This document shows, in pieces, positions 1 to 6,600 of a DNA stretch of 13,191 bases. The number at the start of each line of letters is the position of its first letter. Within the stretch, counting starts at the first letter, position 1. The DNA lies in the NCBI GenBank assembly GCA_003477185.1, contig DMTJ01000237.1:1-13191 (forward strand), read 5' to 3'. The position numbers were made by a program, and so were the translations under genes. This stretch comes from Lentisphaeria bacterium (GTDB lineage Bacteria; Verrucomicrobiota; Lentisphaeria; JABSQK01; UBA12247). The notes beneath the pieces were generated by a model. That model made no database searches, had not been told where the DNA came from, and saw nothing but the letters and a program-made list of their open reading frames with translations.

Positions 1-20
1 ACAGTCACTGCGTCATTCCA

Positions 21-48
21 AGCGTCAAGCGTCAAGAGTTAAGAGTCA
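21..48. repeat. Four 7-nt tandem repeat units overlapping the 3' end of rnhB
   Basis: On the plus strand the units read AGCGTCA, AGCGTCA, AGAGTTA, AGAGTCA, exactly seven bases each. The rnhB stop codon (39-41) lies across the third unit and the last codons of rnhB in the fourth. A 12-nt part (AGCGTCAAGCGT, 21-32) recurs at 2546-2557 upstream of rpsP. Confidence 0.8.
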
Positions 49-683
49 AACAGTGTGGGCTCAACGACGTCACGAACCGGGGCGAAAGAACGGCGGTGTA
101 TCGGGCAAGCACCGAGGCTGCGTAGCGCAGCGAGGTGAGCTGCCGTGCCGTACCCTTTGTGGGAGGCAAAGCTGTAGCCCGGAAACTCTTCGTCGTAGGC
201 GACCATCTGGCGGTCGCGGATCACTTTTGCCAGAATGCTGGCGGCGGCAATGGAGGCGCAGCGGCCGTCGCCTTTGATCAAGTTGTGTGAGTCGCAGCCC
301 AGTCGTGGGACGGGGCGACCATCCACCAGAACGAAGTCTGCGGGGGTGGGAAGCGCGGCGATTGCCAAGCGCATGGCTTTGTGCGTAGCCTGCAGGATGT
401 TGATCCTGTCAATTTCAGCAGGCGTAATGCTGCCCACTCCGTATTGCACATCTGCGGAGTTCGCAAGGAGCTCGTAGAGCGTGTCGCGGCGTTTCTCGGT
501 GACCTTCTTGGAGTCGTTCAGGCCAGCGAATTGCTCGGCCTCATGCACGATCGCGGCCACGGCCACGACCGGGCCGGCGAGTGGGCCGCGGCCCACTTCA
601 TCGACGCCGGCAATGGCGTGGTATCCTGCGGCTCTGGCTACGGGTTCGAACCCGTAGAAGCCGCAGGAATCAGGAAAGGTCAA
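39..683 (-). CDS. rnhB: Ribonuclease HII
   Basis: Cytoplasmic endonuclease that cuts the RNA strand of RNA-DNA hybrids and starts removal of single ribonucleotides misincorporated in DNA. The 214 residues match the usual family length. Visible motifs are [15 protein letters not shown] (Asp28 and Glu29 of the metal site), LNDSKK at 55-60, VDG with Asp121, KGD at 137-139, Asp157 after the [10 protein letters not shown] stretch, GYGT near 180 and HRRSF at 196-200, so all four acidic catalytic residues are present. The start is TTG at 681-683, overlapping the rplS stop as TTGA. No better start exists before the first catalytic motif, and an AAGGA lies about 12 nt upstream, rather far. It is the last gene of the rpsP operon, in its common position after rplS. 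The final residues and the TAA stop fall inside a 7-nt tandem repeat, so the extreme C-terminus is probably not under selection. Confidence 0.96.
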   Translation of the reverse strand: MTFPDSCGFYGFEPVARAAGYHAIAGVDEVGRGPLAGPVVAVAAIVHEAEQFAGLNDSKKVTEKRRDTLYELLANSADVQYGVGSITPAEIDRINILQATHKAMRLAIAALPTPADFVLVDGRPVPRLGCDSHNLIKGDGRCASIAAASILAKVIRDRQMVAYDEEFPGYSFASHKGYGTAAHLAALRSLGACPIHRRSFAPVRDVVEPTLFDS

Positions 684-1027
684 CGACGGAGCTTTTCCTT
701 AATGCGAGCAGCTTTGCCCACGCGATCGCGGAGGTAGTACAGCTTAGCGCGACGCACATGGCCACGCATCTCGACTTCAATCTTGGCAATACGTGGGGAT
801 TGCAGCGGGAAGACACGCTCCACACCCTGGCCATAGGATACGCGACGCACGGTCACTGTCTCGGCATGGCCGCCGTTGTTCAGGCCGATTACTGTGCCGG
901 AGAAGGCCTGGATACGTTCCTTGTCGCCTTCGACGATACGTACGTGCACGCGAATGGTATCACCGATACCGAAATCCGGGTGCTCGTTCCTAGCCTGTTC
1001 TTGGTCTATTTTCTGTAGAATGCTCAT
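680..1027 (-). CDS. rplS: 50S ribosomal protein L19
   Basis: Structural protein of the large ribosomal subunit, located near the interface with the 30S subunit. The 115-residue length is typical. The family pattern is clear: an N-terminal helix, then [20 protein letters not shown], an [11 protein letters not shown] strand, the [19 protein letters not shown] segment and a basic end ([21 protein letters not shown]). The ATG at 1025-1027 overlaps the trmD stop as ATGA. A good Shine-Dalgarno sequence (GAGGA, six bases before the ATG) lies inside the end of trmD, so L19 can be initiated efficiently on its own while still being coupled to trmD. Nothing unusual is seen. Confidence 0.98.
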   Translation of the reverse strand: MSILQKIDQEQARNEHPDFGIGDTIRVHVRIVEGDKERIQAFSGTVIGLNNGGHAETVTVRRVSYGQGVERVFPLQSPRIAKIEVEMRGHVRRAKLYYLRDRVGKAARIKEKLRR

Positions 1028-1725
1028 ACTTTGTCCTCGTCGTTTGTATCATTTATCTGTTGCCAGAGATCGGGACGTCGTTCCCTGGTTCGTAGCTCGG
1101 ATTGATTCTGGCGCCATTTGGTAATCTGGCCATGGTTTCCGGAAAGCAGCACGGGGGGCACTTCCATGCCTCGATATACTTCCGGCCGAGTGTAGTGGGG
1201 GTATTCCAGTAAGCCTTCACTGAAGGATTCCTCGATTGCGGAGTCCGCACAACCCAGTACACCTGGTAACAGCCTGACAACCGCGTCTGTGATCACCATT
1301 GCGGGAAGCATCCCGCTGGTCAGCACATAGTCGCCGATTGAAATCTCCTCGTCTACCAACCTTTCTCTAATTCGTTCGTCAAATCCTTCATAATGGCCAC
1401 AGATGAGAATCAAGTGTTGCGAATTCCGCAACTGCTGCGCTTTCTGCTGAGTGAACCGATTGCCCTGGGGTGACATCATAATCACGTGGCTCTGCTCGGT
1501 CCTCAGTGCTTCAACGGCTTCGAAAAGTGGTTCCGGTTTCATGACCATGCCGGCGCCGCCGCCATAGGGCCGATCATCAACGGAACGATGCTTATCGTGC
1601 GTGAAGTCTCGCAGATTAGTTAGCTGAATCTCAATTAATTCCCGATCTCTAGCTCGCTTAATGATTGATTCACTGAAGTATGCGTCGCAGACGTCGGGAA
1701 AGATGGTGATGACATCGATCCGCAT
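1024..1725 (-). CDS. trmD: tRNA (guanine-N1-)-methyltransferase TrmD
   Basis: SPOUT-class enzyme that methylates N1 of G37 in tRNAs with G36, using S-adenosylmethionine, to prevent +1 frameshifting; it acts as a cytoplasmic dimer. Family motifs in order are [35 protein letters not shown] (40-62), [20 protein letters not shown] (109-119), the knot segment [45 protein letters not shown] and [13 protein letters not shown]. Arg151 matches E. coli Arg154. The residue matching catalytic Asp169 is Glu166, and the usual GGE of the knot reads SGM, so active-site details differ. Its 233 residues are near normal, with a slightly short, acidic C-terminus. It starts 10 nt after khpA with no strong Shine-Dalgarno sequence and overlaps rplS by 4 nt. 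The rimM gene often found just upstream is absent here. Confidence 0.97.
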   Translation of the reverse strand: MRIDVITIFPDVCDAYFSESIIKRARDRELIEIQLTNLRDFTHDKHRSVDDRPYGGGAGMVMKPEPLFEAVEALRTEQSHVIMMSPQGNRFTQQKAQQLRNSQHLILICGHYEGFDERIRERLVDEEISIGDYVLTSGMLPAMVITDAVVRLLPGVLGCADSAIEESFSEGLLEYPHYTRPEVYRGMEVPPVLLSGNHGQITKWRQNQSELRTRERRPDLWQQINDTNDEDKV

Positions 1726-1735
1726 AACTGGCTCG

Positions 1736-2053
1736 CTACCCGTTTACAATAACCTTTGTCTTCTGGCGCTTTCCTGCATTCGCCGCGCGCACCAACCCCT
1801 GAATGGCGGTGATGGTACGACCGCGCCGGCCGATCACACGACCAGCCTGGCCCTCGACACAGTCCACGTGGATCAGAAGTCCGAGATCATCGCGCTCGCT
1901 AGTCACCTTCACCTGCTTCTGGGTTTCCACGAGATTTCCTGCGACAAAGTGCACAAAAGCGGGCAAATCACATTCGCCTGCGGGCGCAGTGCGCTTGGTG
2001 GTTACGACTGGCGCATCACCCTTGCCGAAAAGCTTGCGGAAAAAAGCGATCAT
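1736..2053 (-). CDS. khpA: KH-domain RNA-binding protein, KhpA family
   Basis: Small RNA-binding protein with one type II KH domain. In other bacteria KhpA binds RNA, often with KhpB/Jag, and affects cell division and envelope gene expression; the role here is inferred from family. The KH core spans roughly residues 30-105 and carries the signature [20 protein letters not shown], with the GXXG loop GRRG at 75-78. At 105 residues it is about 25-30 longer than most KhpA proteins because of an N-terminal stretch, [12 protein letters not shown], that is basic and amphipathic and might contact membrane or RNA. The start is supported by a one-base overlap with the rpsP stop (TGATG), which implies translational coupling. 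The position after rpsP and before trmD is the classical one. Confidence 0.9.
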   Translation of the reverse strand: MIAFFRKLFGKGDAPVVTTKRTAPAGECDLPAFVHFVAGNLVETQKQVKVTSERDDLGLLIHVDCVEGQAGRVIGRRGRTITAIQGLVRAANAGKRQKTKVIVNG

Positions 2054-2454
2054 CAGGCGCTGATCTCTTTGTCCGCAACGCCAGCTTCTTCAGCAGCAGG
2101 AGCTTCTGCTGGTGCGGTTTCTTCAGCGGTCTCGACCGGAGCTGTTTCTTCTTCAACAACTGGAGCTGCTTCAACTTCAGCGACGGGCTCGGGAGCTGGC
2201 TCTGTGACAATGCCTGCAGCGCGGTCGCGGCAACGGCGGATAATGTCTCTCACGGTCTCGCTAGGCTGGGCGCCGTTTGCGAGCCAGTAGTCGACGCGTG
2301 CTAGATCAAGGTTCTCATCTTCATGACGTGGATCGTAGAGACCCAAGGCCTCGATAAAGCGTCCATCACGCGGGGAACGTTGGTCTGCGGCTACAACACG
2401 ATAGCATGCTTTGTTGCGCGTGCCTGTGCGGCGCAATCTCAATCGAACTGACAT
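2053..2454 (-). CDS. rpsP: 30S ribosomal protein S16 with long acidic C-terminal tail
   Basis: Structural protein of the small ribosomal subunit needed for 30S assembly. Residues 1-82 are a normal S16: MSVRLRLRRTGTRNKACYRV, then DQRSPRDGRFIEALGLYDP and a basic helix DIIRRCRDRAAG. Residues 83-133 form an Ala/Glu/Pro/Val-rich, acidic, low-complexity tail with imperfect ETAP-type repeats, probably disordered. The start is the ATG at 2452-2454: it begins exactly at the family's conserved N-terminus and has a strong AGGAG Shine-Dalgarno sequence four to five bases upstream. An in-frame ATG 99 nt upstream would add unrelated residues and overlap the promoter, so it is rejected. It is the first gene of the rpsP-khpA-trmD-rplS-rnhB operon. 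Confidence 0.97.
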   Translation of the reverse strand: MSVRLRLRRTGTRNKACYRVVAADQRSPRDGRFIEALGLYDPRHEDENLDLARVDYWLANGAQPSETVRDIIRRCRDRAAGIVTEPAPEPVAEVEAAPVVEEETAPVETAEETAPAEAPAAEEAGVADKEISA

Positions 2455-2525
2455 TATGACTCCTGGCTTAATTCTAGAAAAGTGTCGCCCTGCGGTGGGC
2501 TCTGCCTGACAAAGGGAAAACGTGT

Positions 2526-2553
2526 AATCTAGCATTGCGTATCTGAGCGTCAA
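2526..2553 (-). promoter_or_regulatory. Probable sigma-70 type promoter of the rpsP operon
   Basis: Read on the minus strand, a TTGACG -35 box (2553-2548, five of six consensus bases) is followed after 16 bases by TAGATT (2531-2526, four of six consensus bases). This would start transcription near 2519 and leave a leader of about 65 nt before the rpsP ATG. The -35 box lies inside a 12-nt sequence also found in the repeat at the end of rnhB. No other candidate of similar quality was seen between the pseudogene and rpsP. This is a reading by eye; the promoter consensus of this group is not well known. Confidence 0.5.
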
Positions 2554-2598
2554 GCGTGCTAACGGCGCGATGGGAGTTAGACCAAGTCGCAGAGACTA

Positions 2599-3478
2599 TT
2601 AGGAATGTCCCCGGCTGTCGTACTCTCTCACGCACACTGCGGTGATCTGCTTGTTGGCGATGGTCAGGTCTTCTGAGTTCCATTCTTTGCTGGCGCGAAA
2701 GTCGAAGATCAGGATGTAGCTGGCGGTGAGCCCCAGGGAGTCCAAATACTCGGAGAGCTGCTGGAGGCCTCGCTTGTTGATCGGCTTCGCGGTGCTAGAT
2801 CTTGAGTTCGACGACCTCTTTCTGGCTCTTGCCATAAGTGACCACCAGATTCATGCGGCGCTCGTCGCCGAGCACTGGCTGCTTCCACATGGAGCCGCCA
2901 CCGTTGATGATGGGCTTGAGAAAGGACATAAATAGCAGCCGACCTTCGTGCTCCAGAAAGTGCGCGTCGCGAGCTGAATAGTGCTCGCGCATGAAGGCCT
3001 GACAGCGCTCCATGACGTTACTGAGCAAGAGTCGCTCATCCTGCGACAAGTAGGGCTCAATCAGTTTGCCGCCGAAATCGTAGCCAGATCCTTTGGTCAT
3101 TTGCCGTGAGCGTAGGTAGTCATAAGCCACCCGCTTATACACAAGGTTGTGAATGCAGAGTCCCTGTGTAACATGAGCCAGAATGCCCTACTACAAGCCC
3201 AGGCTGACCACCGGATACTTGGCAGATAATGTGCGCTTCTCATCTTCGACCCCAAAGCTCACCGCATAGGCGAGTCCGAAGAGATCCGGGATATTCTGCA
3301 GATTTTTGACCAGCTCGTCGAAGTTGGTGGTCGTATACTGGTCTCGGACAAGCAAGCGAAACGCCCAATTCACGTCGCCCAAGGTCCACTGAGTTGCGTC
3401 AAACTCGGCATGCATCTCGCCTGCCTCTTCGTCGAGAATCTTGCAGAGCTTGCTGACTAGGGACCGGTGGCCACTAGT
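2599..3478 (-). pseudogene. Decayed C-terminal half of an AAA-like ATPase / PD-(D/E)XK nuclease-fold protein
   Basis: Three open segments line up with one known protein type: an AAA-like P-loop ATPase with a C-terminal PD-(D/E)XK domain. The first, from 3478, reads SGHRSLVSKLCKILDEE then WTLGDVNWAFRLLVRDQ and FDELVKNLQNIPDL, as expected after the ATPase core. Two tandem TAG codons (3188-3193) interrupt it. The same frame then resumes with RDAHFLEHEGRLLFMSFLKP, IINGGG, RRMNLVVTYGK and VVELKI. At 2795-2797 a TAG replaces the Trp usual after ELKI, and one extra base near 2782 shifts the frame; the end then reads GLQQLSEYLDSLGL and YILIFDFRASKEWNSEDL before the stop at 2599. The nuclease motif has Asn where Asp is expected (RMN for RxD), while ELK is kept. 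The N-terminal ATPase part is absent. Family assignment is from remembered conserved motifs. Confidence 0.8.
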
Positions 3479-3496
3479 GCAGCCGTGCGGCCACCG
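3465..3496. repeat. GC-rich 8-bp inverted repeat at the 5' edge of the pseudogene
   Basis: CGGTGGCC (3465-3472) and GGCCACCG (3489-3496) are perfect inverted copies separated by 16 bases, able to form a stable hairpin. There is no T-run directly after it in either direction, so it is not a convincing intrinsic terminator. It lies where recognisable homology of the AAA/PD-(D/E)XK remnant begins and may mark a rearrangement point. The rest of 3479-3639 shows no gene that I can support. Confidence 0.4.
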
Positions 3497-3639
3497 TAGT
3501 CATGTCCAATTTTTACGCCTATAAGCCCTCCTTTCCTTCTGGCCTTCCTTGTAGACTTCTGCGCTCGCCAAGCTTACGTATGAAGCGGGGTGCATAGCGT
3601 TCTACAGGAACGTGGGAAGGCCGGCCTGAGAGGGCTCGC

Positions 3640-6600
3640 TTACTTTGCGACTCGCACCAGTTTGGTGATGCGGCCAAACTTGTTCCAGTCTTGGATGTAG
3701 ACATTACCCTTGGCATCGAAGCAACAGCCGTGGGGCGCGGTGAAAACGCCTTCTTTCCAGTCCTTTGGCGGTACCCGAAAGTTTGCCCGTTGCTTGACCT
3801 GTGGGTTGTCGCCCAAGATGGATACAATCTCGTTATTCTTGTCCAATATCACCGCCCGCCCAGCCAGTTCGGCCACAAGCATAAAGTCATTGTGGATGGA
3901 TGCCGCACATGGACGGCGCAGGCCATCAATGATGACCTCCACAAAGTTTCCATCCAGATCGAAATGCTGAAGTCGGCCGTTCTCGCGATCGCAGACTAGC
4001 AGCAAAGGAGCCTTTGGATTTCGGGCGTCAATGATCAGTCCATGGCTAATGGTGAATTGACCATCCTTTTTTCCCCGCAATCCAAACTTGCGGATGAACG
4101 TGCCGTCGCTCTGGTACTTGTAGATGACAGAGCTGCCATAGCCATCGGCGATAAACAGGTCTCCGTTCGGTGCGATGGCGACGGCCGTGGCTTTTGCCCA
4201 GATATTCTCCGGCGCCTGTTTGGCCCCCTCAATTTTAAGGACGACATGTCCATCGAGGTCGATCTTGTAGACGATGCCCATTGCTGCCGCGAAGATGTAT
4301 TCTTTGGCATTTTCTTCCGCAATGTTCATACCATGAAACCGCTTGGTATGGGGACCAAGGCTCTTAATAAAAGTGCCGTCTTGCTCATATACAATCAGTC
4401 CGTGAGGGCCATCGGTAGACACGTAGACCTTGCCAGACTTATCGATCACGATGCTGCCGTTGGTGGCGCCGATGTGATCATGCCCGGGCACCGCTCCCCA
4501 ATTTGAGACCACCTCGTAAATCCAGTCACCTTGGCCTGTCCTTGCTGGCGCAACCGCTGCCTCTGGTTTAGCAGGTGCTTGGCCAATTCCCCACATGTGT
4601 ACTTGCGAGAGATGAAGCGTCGCCGGGGATTCACGATCAAGGATAAGCCGGAAGTACTTAGCTTCCCGCTTGGCAACGGGGACTTTGGTCAGGTCAAGCG
4701 TCCATTCCGGGGCTACCGCATCGGACGCCCAAATCTCGTCCCAGGTCTTGCCGTCTTTCGAACTCTGCAGGGCCAGATCTTCGGCGCGTTCTATGAGATC
4801 TTTGCGATTGACGATATGGATCGCATGCACAGTGGTCTCGATGGGATAGCTGAACTGCACCCAGGGCTTCATCTCGTTTCCGGTGTGAAATGCGAAATCG
4901 AGTCCATTATCCTTGTCCTGGATGAGCGCCTTCAAGCCCGCCGGAGGATCATGCACAGTGGTTGAACTCACCGAGACCTTGGCCTCTGTGCTGATGCGGC
5001 TGCCATACTTGCCTTTGCCCGCATCCAGAATGGAAACCGAGACCGACGCAGGGCGACTTTCGCCCCACAGTAACACCTTTTGCAGATGTAGAATCGCCTT
5101 CTCCTTCTTAATGACCAAGCGAAAATCTGTGGCGGTTCGCTTGTCGCTGGGAAGTTCAGTCAAGTCGACATTCCACGCACTGGGCGTGCCCTCGAACGCA
5201 TGGATTTCCTGCCAGCCCGAACCGCCGAGCATTGGCATTTCGGTGGAAGTAGGCCCGGGGTCGCTATCGCTAACCCAAAACTCAATCGTGTTGGTGGCAT
5301 CGCAAAGATTCGTGGGCCGCTGGGCGTAGAAAATGCGGTCGAAGGTTACGGAGGCTCCCATGTCATAGCTGACCACATGCGGCCCAGGTCCTTTACCGGC
5401 ATATTGCGTCCCCAGCATCTGCGAGGTGCCCAGATCTTGGATGGTTGGAGCGCCGTCAAACAGATGCGTCACGGCATAGTTCTCACTGAACTCGCTCGAC
5501 GCGGTTGCCTTGACTGGCGCTGGCAGCAGGACGGTGTCAGCGACCTTGGCTGGGGCGGGTTTGTTGCCTGCGAGGATGGCGATCTGAGCAGTTGTCAAGG
5601 CGCGATCAAAGACCGCAAACTCGTCAAGGGCCTGCGCAAAGGGCTGGGTGCCATGCTGGTAGTTTCCGATCGCATACACATTCCCCGAACTGCCTTGTTC
5701 GACCGTCGCGACGTGCTTGCCATCGATGTAAAACTCCGTTTTCCCGGCGTCACCGCCGGTGCCGACTGCGACAAGATGGTGCCAGGCAGCATCACCAAGG
5801 AGGAGATCATAGCCACTGTCCTGAAAGCCTCTGGCCTCGGGGTCGCCATTGTTATAGAGCCCCAGGTTATCGGTCCCATTGTTGATGATGACTTGATGAT
5901 CCGCCCCATCGTCCTTGGACCGGGTCAATGTACGGAAGTTTGAGGAGTCATGCAGCCCTTGGAACCAGGTGGAAATAGTCCAATCCTGGCCGAGAGCAAT
6001 CGCACCGTCATCAACAAGCAGGACATGGTTACTGTTGTCGTCAATAGTGAGCGCACCACCGATGTAGCCACCGCTTTCGCCGCTGAAGCGTGCACCGCCT
6101 GCCAGAGTTGCGGAGTTCGCAAGCGAGCCCAGGTTACTCGCTGTGTCTGCCTTGGCGAGATCAGCTGTGTCAAAGCTGTAGTATGCGATGGGCTTGAGTG
6201 CCAGCACATCTTTCTGATAGGCGCTCTCGGGCCCAAGGGCGAGCACCAATTCTGAGCCGCCCGGGTTACAGGTCCCTGGCCCCGTAAACCGCATCGTGAT
6301 GTAGCGCCCTTGCAGCCGTTGGCCTAGCGCATACTCGGTGAGTTTCGTGTCCATTGTATTCGTCACCACGACAATCTCGTTCGCCGTGCTAAGCTTGCCT
6401 TCCAAGACGAGGCCGGCGGCCCGTTCGGTGAGGTCGGTGCGGTTGCGAATGCTGATCGCATTCAGGCGAATCGGGGCTTGATAGTTGAAGGATACCCACG
6501 GGTTCTTTTCTTCGGCAGTATGAAACGAGAAGGGAAGCTCTTCGCCCTTTTCTTGGATCAGGGATCGCAAGCCATTCGGCGGATCATGCACAGAGGTCGA

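Noticed and set aside
2485..2510. A small hairpin in the rpsP leader (GCCC and GGGC arms) that might be a regulatory leader
   Set aside because: The stem has only four base pairs with a short loop, and no known leader family is recognised.
2455..2553. An upstream in-frame extension of rpsP by 33 residues
   Set aside because: S16 homologs begin at the MSVRLRLRR start, which has a strong AGGAG site; the extension would also cover the likely promoter.
5200..5943. A 247-codon open frame on the plus strand
   Set aside because: It lies antisense within the mosaic gene, has no family resemblance, and is a shadow of the real frame.
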